A stretch of DNA of 64,000 nt, from positions 958,501-1,022,500 of the forward strand of contig NC_014817.1 of the NCBI RefSeq assembly GCF_000175215.2, written 5' to 3'. A program made the translations under genes and the position numbers. The notes beneath the pieces are model-generated. The model had not been told where the DNA came from. It saw only the letters and a list, made by a program, of their open reading frames with translations, and ran no database searches. Every line of letters begins with the position of its first letter. Position 1 is the stretch's first letter. Shown one piece after another: positions 1 through 8,477 of this stretch. The DNA is from Asticcacaulis excentricus CB 48 (GTDB lineage Bacteria > Pseudomonadota > Alphaproteobacteria > Caulobacterales > Caulobacteraceae).

Positions 1-1600
1 GAGTTTTTCGGCGTGGTTGGCGTCGCGCGCACGGGCGATCAGGCCAACATCCTGACGCACCTGACGCACGGCGGTGACCACAGAATCGGTAAAGGCCGCA
101 TTTGACACCGTGACCACCACGGCGCGCACATTGTCGATGCCCATGCGGTGCAGCATGTCCGGGTGCGAAGCGTCGCCATACCAGGCTTCGACCCCATCCT
201 TACGCGCCCGTGAGGCGACCCGCGCATTGGCGTCGATCACCGCGAATGAGATGTCGTGACGGCGCAGCATGTCGGCCACAAGCTCACCCACGCGCCCATA
301 GCCGACCACCAGCACATCGACCTGTTCGGAGACGTGCGCCGGGGCGACGCTGGTGGCCACCTCCGCCGCCGCCGTCTTGCGGTTGAAGCGCGCCCCGATC
401 CCGGCCAGCAGCGGCACCAGGAACATGCTGACAATGGCCGAGACGATCACCGCGTGGCCGAACCCGACCGGCACCAGCTGACGCCCCACGGCCTCATCAA
501 TAATCACGAACGCGAATTCCCCGGCGGGGGCCAGCACCAGCGCCGCCTCCACCGCCCCGCGCCAGCTCAGGCCGAAGCCACGCGCCAGCGGGACCACGAC
601 GGCGACCTTCAGCAGGATCAGACCCAGAGTCAGGCCCAGCACCAGAACGGGCTCTGACATCACGGCGGCAAAGTCGAGACGTGCGCCCACCGTCACGAAG
701 AACAGGCCCAGCAGCAGGCCCTTGAACGGTTCCACCATCATTTCGATTTCGCGGCGGTACTCAGTTTCGGCCAGCAGCACCCCGGCGATAAAGGCCCCCA
801 GCCCCATGCTTAAGCCCGCCCAGACGGCCAGTTGCCCGGAGACCAGCACCACAAGGAAACAGGCGGCCATAAACAGTTCCGCGCTCTTGGCCATGGCCGC
901 CGAACGGAACAGCGGGCGCATCAGAAGACGCCCGCCAATGACCAGCAGCGCCATCGCCACCACCGCCGGGATAAGGGTCAGAAGTCCGCTGATGCCGAAC
1001 GAACTGCCGCCCGACGCCAGCACCACGACTGTGATCAGTATGGGGGCTACGGCCAGATCCTGCGCCAGCAGGACGGCAAATACGCTGCGTCCGGTCGGTG
1101 AGTTGAGGCGCTTGCGTTCAGCCAGAACCGGCATGACCATGGCCGTGGACGACAGGGCCAGCCCCATGCCGACGGCGACGGCTCCTCCCAGACTGCGCCC
1201 GATCAGCAGGAACAGGCCGGTCAGTACGGCCGCACTCAGGACAATCTGAAGCACCCCCAGACCAAAGACCATGCGGCGCAACGCCTTCAAACGCTCCCAG
1301 GTCAGTTCCAGACCAATGGAAAACAACAGGAAGACGACGCCCAACTCGGCCAGTTGATGCACGTCCTGCGTCTGCGAAATCGTGAAGACGGACAAAAACG
1401 GCACCAAGTCTTCGAGCCGCCCCAGACCGAACGGCCCCAGAAGCGCACCGACCAGAAGGAAGCCCAGAACCGGCGACACGCGAAAACGCAGGAAGAAGGG
1501 TACAAAAACCGCCGCAGCTATCAGAAAGGCGATCCCCGACGATGACGTGCCGGCGTGCGCAACCTGCTGCGCGCTGCCTTCAGGCAGAAGATTCGTCACC
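1..1600 (-). CDS. Monovalent cation:proton antiporter, CPA2/KefB family (3' end cut by window edge)
   Basis: Frame open from a GTG at 1598-1600 to the left edge, 533 codons with no stop. A purine-rich GAGGGA stretch lies a short distance upstream and there is no good ATG. The N-terminal part is a chain of hydrophobic helices typical of the Na+/H+ exchanger domain, with a family-like segment ending in FSIGLEL around residue 98. The C-terminal part is a TrkA-N nucleotide-binding domain with the Gly-rich GYGRVGELV motif encoded near 285-305 and a RARD..HAEKL stretch at the very edge. CPA2 proteins of the KefB/KefC type exchange K+ or Na+ for protons across the inner membrane, and the Rossmann domain gates them in response to NAD(H) or thiol conjugates. 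The ion specificity cannot be read from the sequence. It is divergent from the M13 peptidase gene. Confidence 0.9.
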
Positions 1601-1786
1601 AAGGCGATTTTCCCTCATCTCAAAACAACCGATTTCCCTTGTCGGTCAAGGTGACCCATGCCACGCGATTATGAAAGAAAATTTATGAGACGCGGGGCAA
1701 AAAATGCGCCATCTTACCGCCTCGTTGCAAATGAACCCATCTGCCAACCAAAAACCGCAACCGCATCCTCTATTCCCGGAAACACC

Positions 1787-3916
1787 ATGCGTAACTCTAT
1801 CCTGCTGACCACGGCCCTTTCGCTCAGCCTCTTTACGGCGGCGGCGCAGGCCGAAGATCGTGCCTGCCTCGACGATCACTGCTTCCTGCAAAGCCTTTCC
1901 TCCCTCGATTCGCTGGGCCTGAAAGCGGACACCCTGACCGGCGGGGATACCGGTTCCGATTCCACTGTCGCCCAGACGTTTGGCACCTGGGGTTTTGACG
2001 TGAAGGGCATGGATACCTCGGTAAATCCGGGTGACAACTTCTTCCGCTATGCCAATGGCAAGGCCATCGACGCCATCGTCATCCCGTCCGACCGCACCTC
2101 TTACGGGGCCTTCGCGGCGCTGCGCAACCTGTCGGACAACCGTCTGAAGGCGATCATCGACGAATTGTCGGCCAAGCCCGGCCTGACCGGCGACGAAAAA
2201 AAGATCGCCGACTTGTATAACTCGATGATGGATGTAAACACGCGCAACGCGCTCGACATCGCGCCGCTGGCCCCCACCCTGACCAAGATCCGCGCCATCA
2301 AGACCAAGTCCGACATGGCCGCCTATATGGGCGGCGTCATGGGTCAGTTCGGTTCGTCGGTCTTTGCCCCGGCCATCTTCGACGACCAGAAGAACCCGCA
2401 AATCAACATCCTCTATATGTTCCAGTCGGGCCTGACCCTGCCGGACCGCAACTACTATCTGGAAGACAGCTTCAAGGAAAAGAAGGCGCTTTACGAAGCC
2501 TATGTCACCGACGTGCTGCGCATGGTGGGCTATCCGGACGCGGCCAAGACCGCCAAGGATATCGTGGCTTTTGAAACCGAAATCGCCAAGGTGTCGTGGA
2601 CGCGCATCGAAAGCCGCGACGACGACAAGACCTATAACCTGATGACGGCCAAAGAGATCGCCGCCTTCGCGCCGGGCTTCGACTTCCCGACCTTCTTCAA
2701 GGCGGCCAAGCTCGACAAGGCCAAGAAGATCGTCGTCGCTCAGAACACGGCCTTCCCGAAAATCGCCAAGGTCTATGCCGACACGCCGCTGGAAACGATC
2801 AAGGCGTGGCAAACCTTCAAGACGGTAAATGAGGCTGCGCCCTACCTGTCCGAGCGCTTCTCGACCCGCGCCTGGGAGTTCAATTCGCGCGACCTGTCCG
2901 GTGCCAAGGCGCAGCGCCCCCTGTGGAAGCGCGCGATTTCAGTGACCGAGGGGTCACTGGGTGAAGCGCTGGGCAAGGCCTATGTCGAACGCTACTTCCC
3001 GGCTGAGTCCAAGGCGATGATGGAAAAGCTGGTCGGCGACCTCAAGACGGCGATGGGCAAGCGTATCGACGGCCTCGACTGGATGAGCGCCGAAACCAAG
3101 GCCAAGGCCCACGAAAAGCTCGGCAAATTCGGCGTCAAAATCGGCTATCCGGACAAGTGGAAGGACTATTCCGCGCTGGAGATCAAGGCCGGCGACCTGT
3201 TCGGCAACGTGACGCGTTCGGGTGAGTTCGAATGGGCCGACAGCCTGAACAAGCTCGACAAGCCGGTCGATCCGCTGGAATGGGGCATGACGCCGCAAAC
3301 GGTCAATGCCTACTATTCGTCAACCCGCAACGAGATCGTTTTCCCGGCCGCTATCCTGCAACCGCCCTTCTTCGATCCGAAGGCCGATGCGGCGGTCAAT
3401 TACGGCGCCATCGGCGGCGTAATCGGTCACGAAATCACCCACGGCTTCGACGATCAGGGCCGCAAGTCGGACGGCGACGGCGTGCTGCGCGACTGGTGGA
3501 CCGCCGAAGATGCCGCCAAGTTTGACGCCAAGGCCAAGGTTTTCGGCGCGCAGTACGACACCTATGAGCCCGTTCCGGGTGCCAAGGTGCAGGGCGGCCT
3601 GACCATGGGCGAAAACATCGCCGATCTGGGTGGGGTATTGATGGGTCTGACCGCCTATCGCCTGTCGCATCCGGACGGTGGTCCCGTACTCGACGGCTTT
3701 ACGGGTGATCAGCGGGTCTTCTTCGGCTTTGCCGGCGTCTGGGCCTCCAAGTACCGCGAAGACGCCCTCCGTCAGCAGGTGGTGTCCGATCCGCACTCGC
3801 CGGCGGAATTCCGCGTCATCGGACCGATGCGCAATATCGACGACTGGTACAAGGCCTTTGGCGTCACCAACGGCAAGTATTACCTGAAGCCGGAAGACCG
3901 CGTCCGTATCTGGTAA
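1787..3916 (+). CDS. Secreted M13-family zinc metallopeptidase (PepO/neprilysin type)
   Basis: 709 residues. A 22-residue signal peptide ends near AAAQA, so the enzyme should work in the periplasm or outside the cell. The zinc site HEITH is at about 548-552 and the third ligand Glu is in GENIADLGG (about 609). NAYYSS before the zinc site and the C-terminal RVRIW are also family signatures. M13 enzymes cleave oligopeptides up to about 40 residues long. The frame is open upstream to 1658, but the added residues would bury the signal peptide, so ATG 1787 is preferred; GGAAACACC precedes it. A GGAGGACT/AGTCCTCC inverted repeat (3961-3968 with 3987-3994) follows the gene and may end transcription, though it has no T-run. 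Confidence 0.95.
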   Translation: MRNSILLTTALSLSLFTAAAQAEDRACLDDHCFLQSLSSLDSLGLKADTLTGGDTGSDSTVAQTFGTWGFDVKGMDTSVNPGDNFFRYANGKAIDAIVIPSDRTSYGAFAALRNLSDNRLKAIIDELSAKPGLTGDEKKIADLYNSMMDVNTRNALDIAPLAPTLTKIRAIKTKSDMAAYMGGVMGQFGSSVFAPAIFDDQKNPQINILYMFQSGLTLPDRNYYLEDSFKEKKALYEAYVTDVLRMVGYPDAAKTAKDIVAFETEIAKVSWTRIESRDDDKTYNLMTAKEIAAFAPGFDFPTFFKAAKLDKAKKIVVAQNTAFPKIAKVYADTPLETIKAWQTFKTVNEAAPYLSERFSTRAWEFNSRDLSGAKAQRPLWKRAISVTEGSLGEALGKAYVERYFPAESKAMMEKLVGDLKTAMGKRIDGLDWMSAETKAKAHEKLGKFGVKIGYPDKWKDYSALEIKAGDLFGNVTRSGEFEWADSLNKLDKPVDPLEWGMTPQTVNAYYSSTRNEIVFPAAILQPPFFDPKADAAVNYGAIGGVIGHEITHGFDDQGRKSDGDGVLRDWWTAEDAAKFDAKAKVFGAQYDTYEPVPGAKVQGGLTMGENIADLGGVLMGLTAYRLSHPDGGPVLDGFTGDQRVFFGFAGVWASKYREDALRQQVVSDPHSPAEFRVIGPMRNIDDWYKAFGVTNGKYYLKPEDRVRIW

Positions 3917-3997
3917 GCGATCCGTTCGTCATTTACTCGGAAAGCCCTTCGGCTCACACCGGAGGACTTTTTCGTGCCCGGCGATCAGTCCTCCAGA

Positions 3998-4094
3998 GCG
4001 CAATCCGATAAAGTGGATACCACTTTTCGGAAAAATTGCGCGACAAAACAGAAGTTTATAGCGGGATGATGCTTCTATCTAAAATCATCCCGCT
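3998..4094. repeat. Composite palindromic intergenic repeat, alphaproteobacterial type
   Basis: Two imperfect palindromes in tandem. The first, 3998-4041, pairs GCGCAAT with ATTGCGC at its ends and has the core CCACTTTTCGG facing its near-complement. The second, 4060-4094, is an 11-bp perfect stem AGCGGGATGAT/ATCATCCCGCT. From memory, this combination (GTGGATACCACTTTTCGG, a GCGACAAAACA linker, then a GCGGGATGAT hairpin) resembles intergenic repeats found in many copies in Rhizobiales and Caulobacterales genomes. Its right end supplies the last codons and stop of the neighbouring minus-strand small gene. It may also act as a terminator for the peptidase gene. Confidence 0.75.
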
Positions 4095-4321
4095 CTAGGC
4101 AAGCAAATGCCCGCAATGCGCAGCACGGCACCGACAGCCAGCAGGAAGCTACCAATCTCGGCCTGATGGGCGTAGCGGGTGAAGTGACCGGCCATGTCAT
4201 CGGCGTAGGAGACGCCGTGCTGCAACTGCGCCAGCACAATGTAGATCATCACCAGCGGCGCAAAGGCCAGCGCGCCACCCAGCACCATCATTGTGCGCGA
4301 AGACGATTTAAACCGAACCAT
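4085..4321 (-). CDS. Small membrane protein of unknown function, divergent from TetR gene
   Basis: 78 residues. ATG at 4321 is preceded by AAAGGG at a suitable distance. Two hydrophobic helices (about 11-31 and 56-73) flank a polar loop containing HGVSYADDMAGHFTRYAHQ. I do not recognise a family. The frame stays open upstream to 4807, but that part lies antisense to the TetR gene and has no protein-like character. The final codons and the TGA lie inside the composite repeat, so the C-terminus may have been set by repeat insertion. The gene faces away from the TetR regulator at 4607 with three candidate operators between them, so it is a plausible target of that regulator. Confidence 0.6.
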   Translation of the reverse strand: MVRFKSSSRTMMVLGGALAFAPLVMIYIVLAQLQHGVSYADDMAGHFTRYAHQAEIGSFLLAVGAVLRIAGICLPRAG

Positions 4322-4508
4322 ATCGAAAACCCTTTTGTAGCCAAACCGCGCCCTGAACGACCCGCATGTGGAGTTTAAAACCTGATGAGGTATGGGCGGA
4401 GCCGGGGGACACCGGCCCCGCCCTTTCCCCTCCGAACCGGACCTCCGTCCCCGGAGTATTCCGATCCGATCAGTGAACAACGCTTTCGCGTGGGGACATG
4501 ATGTGCTA

Positions 4509-4578
4509 TGAACGTCGTTCACAATTGTGTTGTCGCATGAAGTTGAACAATGTTCAAGATAAAAATGAACGTCGTTCA
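4509..4578. promoter_or_regulatory. Three TGAAC-N3-GTTCA operator-like palindromes
   Basis: Three 13-bp palindromes of the same consensus: TGAACGTCGTTCA at 4509-4521, TGAACAATGTTCA at 4544-4556 and TGAACGTCGTTCA at 4566-4578. Centres are 35 and 22 bp apart. They lie immediately upstream of the TetR gene (start 4607) and in the shared region with the divergent small membrane gene (start 4321). Short palindromes in a divergent intergenic region are the usual binding sites of TetR-family repressors, so autoregulation is the simplest reading. Confidence 0.75.
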
Positions 4579-4606
4579 ATTTTTTTATCATCAGGTTCCG
4601 AGTAGA

Positions 4607-5215
4607 ATGTCCAAGGCCCCTTCCGCCACCACCCTCCGCCGCGAGGCCCAGTTCGAAGCGCTGATGCAATCCGCTGAAAAGCGCATCTGCGAAGATGGCG
4701 TAGGCGCGCTTAAGGCGCGCGATCTGGCGTCCGATATTGGTGTGGCGCTGGGGGGGCTTTATAATATCGTCGCCGATATGGACGATCTGATGCTGCGGCT
4801 GGCGCAACGCACCATGGTCAGGCTCGACGCAGCGCTGGAGGCCGGGGCGGCCTCAGCCGCGGCCGAGCGTCCCGTCGAGGTGCTGGAAGGCATCGCCCTG
4901 GCCTATTACGACTTCGCACGGCAGAATCTTCAGTTGTGGCGCGCCCTGTTTGAAATGCGGCTGAAAAATCCCGCCCTGCCCGAATGGAACATTCAGGCGC
5001 AACTGGGATTGTTTCGCCATATGAACGCGCCGATGACTGCGCTCATGCCCGCCGCGTCTGAGGCGGAACGCATACTGGTGGCGCGCACCCTGTTTTCTGC
5101 GGTGCACGGCATCGTGTTTGTCGGACTGGAGGAGCGGTTGATCGCCGTGCCGCAGGAGGCACTGGCCCAGCAGATCCGCTGGCTGGTGCGCGTCGCGTGC
5201 AAGGACCTGAAATAA
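4607..5215 (+). CDS. TetR/AcrR-family transcriptional regulator
   Basis: 202 residues. The N-terminal helix-turn-helix covers about residues 20-65 (ALKARDLASDIGVALGGLYNI). The C-terminal ligand domain resembles the WHG-type TetR C-terminal domain (LWRALFEMRLKNP). The frame is open upstream to 4550, but ATG 4607 begins the protein-like part and leaves the nearest operator (4566-4578) in the 5' region. The ribosome site is weak (GAG). Three TGAAC-N3-GTTCA palindromes sit upstream, so the protein probably represses itself and perhaps the divergent small membrane gene. The ligand is unknown. A strong terminator follows at 5273. Confidence 0.9.
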   Translation: MSKAPSATTLRREAQFEALMQSAEKRICEDGVGALKARDLASDIGVALGGLYNIVADMDDLMLRLAQRTMVRLDAALEAGAASAAAERPVEVLEGIALAYYDFARQNLQLWRALFEMRLKNPALPEWNIQAQLGLFRHMNAPMTALMPAASEAERILVARTLFSAVHGIVFVGLEERLIAVPQEALAQQIRWLVRVACKDLK

Positions 5216-5272
5216 GGAAAATTGACGCCACCGTCAAAACGGACAGGTATCAGCTTTGGAAACGACAAACGA

Positions 5273-5320
5273 AAAGAGGCCCGGCATGGGGGATAAGCAA
5301 TGCCGGGCCTCTTTCCTTGT
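5273..5320 (+). terminator. Rho-independent terminator after TetR gene
   Basis: A 15-bp perfect stem (5273-5287 with 5300-5314; arms AAAGAGGCCCGGCAT and its complement) with a 12-base loop and a T-rich tail CTTTCCTTGTT. It lies 57 bases after the TetR stop. Confidence 0.85.
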
Positions 5321-5540
5321 TAAGCAGGCGTTTCCTCCCCGAAACGCCGGGAACTGACTTCATCTCTCTGGCGAAGTTCCGTTCTCTTGAGACGGAGAAA
5401 ACAGTTTTTTGAGGGCCGTGTCAACGCTTTTATTACGTGGTGTCAAAAATAATTTTAACTAACGCAGTTGTGTCAAAAAGCCTAAGAAGGGTTAACACTT
5501 TTTGACAGCGCTGACACAGATTGCCGTTGCGTAAATTTAT
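5321..5540. other. Convergent gap between TetR gene and hisS, rich in GTGTCAA motifs and inverted repeats
   Basis: No convincing ORF. The stretch holds GTGTCAA-type direct repeats at 5418-5424, 5440-5450 and 5470-5480, and opposing TGACA motifs at 5503-5507 and 5512-5517. One pair forms an inverted repeat, GTCAAAAAG (5472-5480) with CTTTTTGAC (5498-5506). A 20-bp palindrome TGCGTAAA-TTTA-TTTACGCA at 5528-5547 covers the hisS stop codon and may act as a bidirectional terminator. The segment around 5340-5410 could fold (GAACT.ACTTC with GAAGTTC) and ends with CAGTTTTTTGAG, so a small RNA is possible but unproved. Confidence 0.45.
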
Positions 5541-7040
5541 TTACGCATTCACTATGGATTTCATATGCTTAATGGCTTCTGTGCGGGGCAATGTTACCTG
5601 ACCCGGACGCGCCTCACGCCATTCCTTGTTATCCGTGATTTGCGTGGCCAGAAGGCGTCCCTGATCCAGATCCTTGATCGTAACGGTATTATTTGCCAGC
5701 TCGTCGCCACCCAGCATGACAACAGCCGGGGATAAACGGCGATCCGCGTACTTCATTTGCGCCTTCATCCCCGACCGACCGAGATAAACCTCGACCGCCA
5801 GACCCGCCGCGCGGATGTCCGCCGCCAGTCGGAAATATTCGCCCATGTCCGATTCGGAGAAGGCGATGATGACGATGGGCCCGCGCACGGGCTGAATCGC
5901 GCCCTCTTCGGCCAGAGCCAGCGCCGACGCCAGACGCGACACGCCGAACGAGAAGCCGGTCGCCGGAACGCGCTCACCCGTAAAGCGCGCCACAAGGTCG
6001 TCATAGCGCCCACCGCCACCGACCGAGCCGAAGCGCACGAGGTTACCCTTCTCGTCGCGCGTTTCCATCAGCAGTTCGGCCTCGAACACCGGGCCGGTAT
6101 AGTATTCCAGCCCGCGCACGATGGACGGGTCGAAAATGGCCTCAGCCTCTGACACACCCAGCCCAGCCAGCGCCGTCGAAATGCGCGACAGGTCCTCAAG
6201 ACCGGCCTGCCCTTCCGGGGACTCACTTAACACCGCCGCAAGCTTTTCCAGCACCGCCCCGCGCTCGGCCTGACCGCCCGCGCTGTCGCGGCCTGCGGCC
6301 ACAAAGCCCAGCACCGCCGCGATGGCCTTGTCGTTCAGCCCTGCGCCCTTGGTGAAGTCGCCCGACTCGTCCTTGCGCCCGCCGCCCAGCAGCAGTTCGA
6401 CGCCTTCGAGGCCCAGACGGTCCAGCTTGTCAATGGCGCGCAGCACGCCCATCTGCTGCGCCGGAGAATCGGCACCGAGCGCGCTCAGCAGGCCATTGAG
6501 CAGCTTGCGGTTATTGATCTTAAGCACGGTCGGCAGGTTATTGGCGCGGAACCCGGCCACGGCCAGGGCGATGATTTCCGCATCGGCTTCCGGACGGTCG
6601 GTGCCCACCGTATCGGCATCGCACTGCATGAATTCGCGCAGACGGCCCGGCCCCGGCTTTTCATTGCGCCACACCGGCCCGAAGGCGTAGCGGCGGAAGG
6701 GCTTGGGCAGGGCGTCCCAGTTCTGGGCCGCAAAACGGGCCAACGGGGCGGTGTGGTCGTAGCGCAGCGCCATCCACTGATCATCGTCGTCCTGCAACGA
6801 GAAGACGCCGACATTGGGACGGTCGGCGTCGGGCAGGAACTTGCCCAGCGCATCGGCAAATTCAAAGGCCGAGGTTTGCAACGCTTCGAAGCCAAACAAC
6901 TCATAGACTTCCGAGACCTTGGCGATCAGGCGGCGCTCCACCGCAATCTGTGAGGCGCGCTTGTCAGCAAAGCCGCGCGGCGCGCGCGCTTCTGGACGAA
7001 ATTCGGTAAATTCAGCGGGATTGGGGGCGTTTTCGGTCAT
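5541..7040 (-). CDS. hisS: Histidine--tRNA ligase, alphaproteobacterial type
   Basis: 499 residues, class II aminoacyl-tRNA synthetase that charges tRNA-His in the cytoplasm. The N-terminal catalytic core contains motif 2 (around FGPVWRNEKPGPGRLREF), the histidine-binding segment GLEYYTGPVFEAEL, and motif 3 as ATGFSFGVSRL. The C-terminal anticodon-binding domain follows (VEVYLGRSGMKAQMKYADRRL). The usual bacterial motif 3 ends in ERL; SRL, together with the overall sequence, marks the divergent HisRS lineage of alphaproteobacteria, some of which charge a tRNA-His lacking the extra G-1. ATG 7040 is the only sensible start. The stop lies in a palindrome at 5528-5547. The gene follows DUF4167 on the same strand but a terminator separates them. 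Confidence 0.96.
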   Translation of the reverse strand: MTENAPNPAEFTEFRPEARAPRGFADKRASQIAVERRLIAKVSEVYELFGFEALQTSAFEFADALGKFLPDADRPNVGVFSLQDDDDQWMALRYDHTAPLARFAAQNWDALPKPFRRYAFGPVWRNEKPGPGRLREFMQCDADTVGTDRPEADAEIIALAVAGFRANNLPTVLKINNRKLLNGLLSALGADSPAQQMGVLRAIDKLDRLGLEGVELLLGGGRKDESGDFTKGAGLNDKAIAAVLGFVAAGRDSAGGQAERGAVLEKLAAVLSESPEGQAGLEDLSRISTALAGLGVSEAEAIFDPSIVRGLEYYTGPVFEAELLMETRDEKGNLVRFGSVGGGGRYDDLVARFTGERVPATGFSFGVSRLASALALAEEGAIQPVRGPIVIIAFSESDMGEYFRLAADIRAAGLAVEVYLGRSGMKAQMKYADRRLSPAVVMLGGDELANNTVTIKDLDQGRLLATQITDNKEWREARPGQVTLPRTEAIKHMKSIVNA

Positions 7041-7092
7041 GCTGCGCGATTAAAGCAAACAGACGGCAGAGACAAGGGCGGTGTGCGTCATG

Positions 7093-7125
7093 AAAAAGCG
7101 CCCCGGAAGGTCCGGAGCGCTTTTT
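7093..7125 (-). terminator. Rho-independent terminator after DUF4167 gene
   Basis: A nearly perfect stem with A5/T5 flanks, AAAAAGCGC.CCGGA facing TCCGG.GCGCTTTTT, loop AGG. The A/T symmetry makes it bidirectional, but it sits 22 bases downstream of the minus-strand DUF4167 stop and upstream of hisS. Confidence 0.8.
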
Positions 7126-7146
7126 ATCTTGAGGTTGGCGGGGTGT

Positions 7147-8121
7147 TTAAGCCTCGGCCTCTTCCGACTTCTTGCGACGGGTGCGGCGCTTGGGCGCTTC
7201 GCCCTCTTCCGCTACCGCTTCCGATGTCTCGGCGGCTGCCACCGGCACCGGGGCGCGCAGGAAAGCCGGCAGGTGGCTGGTGTCAACAGCGGCTTCGCTT
7301 TCGACCGTACGACGACGGCCACGACCACGGGCTTCCGGCTGAGGCTCAGCCACAGGCGCTTCGGGCGCGGGGGTGATCGGCGCGGCTTGCGGGGTGACCA
7401 CTTCAAAGCCCGCCACTTCGGCCGGCGCAGACCCGCCGTTGAGCGGCTCGGTCGAAGCAATCGGGCCGGAGGTCACGGAAACCTCCTGCTCGCTCAGACG
7501 CTGCTGACGGCGGCGCTCATAGCGTTCACGGCGGCTTTCACGGCGCGGGCGGTCGTCGCCATTGTCGCTGCGCTCGGCGTAAGCCCGGTCCCGGTCGCCG
7601 CCATTGCGGTCACGATCACCGCGGTCATTGCGCTCACCCCGATCTCTATCACGGTCACGATCTCTGTCACGATCCCGGTCGCGATAGCGGTCACGGTCTC
7701 TGTCGCGATCACGTCGATTGTCGTAGCGCGGCTGATCGCCTTCGCCACCTTCGGACTCAGCGGTTTCGCCCTCCGTTTCGGTCGTCTCGATTTCGGTATC
7801 GAGATCCTCATCGAAGTCGAAGCCCGTCGAGAACGGATCGCGTTGCAGGAATTCCGAAACCGGACGCTGCGGCTGCATCTGACGGATCAGGCGGAAATAG
7901 TGCTCAGCGTGCTGAAGGTAGTTTTCGGCCAGCACGCGGTCGCCCGACGAATTGGCGTCGCGGGCCAGTTGCTGATACTTTTCGTAGATGGTCTGCGCGT
8001 TGCCGCGCACCTTCGCCCCATCCGGCCCGTTCGACTCGTAGGCGCGATTGGGGTTGTTCTGATTACCAGAGGGCTTGCGATTACGGCTGCGTTGCCGTTT
8101 CATACCCCGAAAATCTTTCAT
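7147..8121 (-). CDS. DUF4167 domain protein with long Arg-Asp repeat tract
   Basis: 324 residues from ATG 8121. An alternative ATG at 8103 (MKRQRSRNRKP) is equally credible; neither has a strong ribosome site. The N-terminal DUF4167 domain covers about residues 7-95 (RNRKPSG, then a helix-rich part with YEKYQQLARDANSSGDRVLAENYLQHAEHYFRL). This domain is common next to prmC in alphaproteobacteria and its role is unknown; its Arg-rich start suggests RNA or ribosome association (inference). The middle is a low-complexity run of alternating Arg and Asp, and the tail is acidic and Pro-rich, ending in a lysine/arginine patch. The charged tract is encoded by tandem TCACGATC/GGTCACGGTC-like repeats at about 7600-7725. 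Confidence 0.85.
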   Translation of the reverse strand: MKDFRGMKRQRSRNRKPSGNQNNPNRAYESNGPDGAKVRGNAQTIYEKYQQLARDANSSGDRVLAENYLQHAEHYFRLIRQMQPQRPVSEFLQRDPFSTGFDFDEDLDTEIETTETEGETAESEGGEGDQPRYDNRRDRDRDRDRYRDRDRDRDRDRDRDRGERNDRGDRDRNGGDRDRAYAERSDNGDDRPRRESRRERYERRRQQRLSEQEVSVTSGPIASTEPLNGGSAPAEVAGFEVVTPQAAPITPAPEAPVAEPQPEARGRGRRRTVESEAAVDTSHLPAFLRAPVPVAAAETSEAVAEEGEAPKRRTRRKKSEEAEA

Positions 8122-8477
8122 GCGATGTAACCGTTTAGGGCAAGGCCCCGCTTGCATTGGGCGCGGGGCGAATCTGTTTATGTGCCGCAGGCCCTGTTTG
8201 CCATATGCCGCAGGGCCTTAGATGAAGTGCCGGGTTTGCGTGTTGGTGTGTGCCGTTTTCAGGGGTTCACGCTGTGGCCTGCACCGGGCTTTGCCCCCCT
8301 ACGCAGGCGCTCAGGTTTCCGCCTATGGGCACAGCGTTTTCGACTGTGCATGATCTCGGAAGCGGCAAAAGCCGTCCGGTAATCCGTCCACAATGGCAGG
8401 AGACATTCCAGTGTTAGCGCCAAAACCGCCCGTTTCCAAGAGAAATTTTCAGAAACAGACGGTTTTCAACGGTCTGT
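8122..8477. other. 356-bp gap between prmC 3' end and DUF4167 start
   Basis: I see no ORF with coding character, no tRNA-like fold and no repeat. It must contain the DUF4167 promoter if that gene is not read from prmC. In many related genomes prfA, prmC and DUF4167 are neighbours; nothing resembling prfA remains here. Confidence 0.4.

Noticed and set aside
4322..4807. Upstream extension of the small membrane gene across the TetR gene
   Set aside because: It runs antisense to TetR coding sequence and over the operators; the ATG at 4321 has a ribosome site and starts the hydrophobic part.
7600..7725. Tandem repeat that at first looks like a CRISPR or satellite array
   Set aside because: Units are 6-8 bases and encode an in-frame Arg-Asp tract of DUF4167; no spacers.
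8122..8477. Possible remnant of prfA upstream of DUF4167
   Set aside because: No reading frame in this stretch encodes GGQ or any other release-factor segment.
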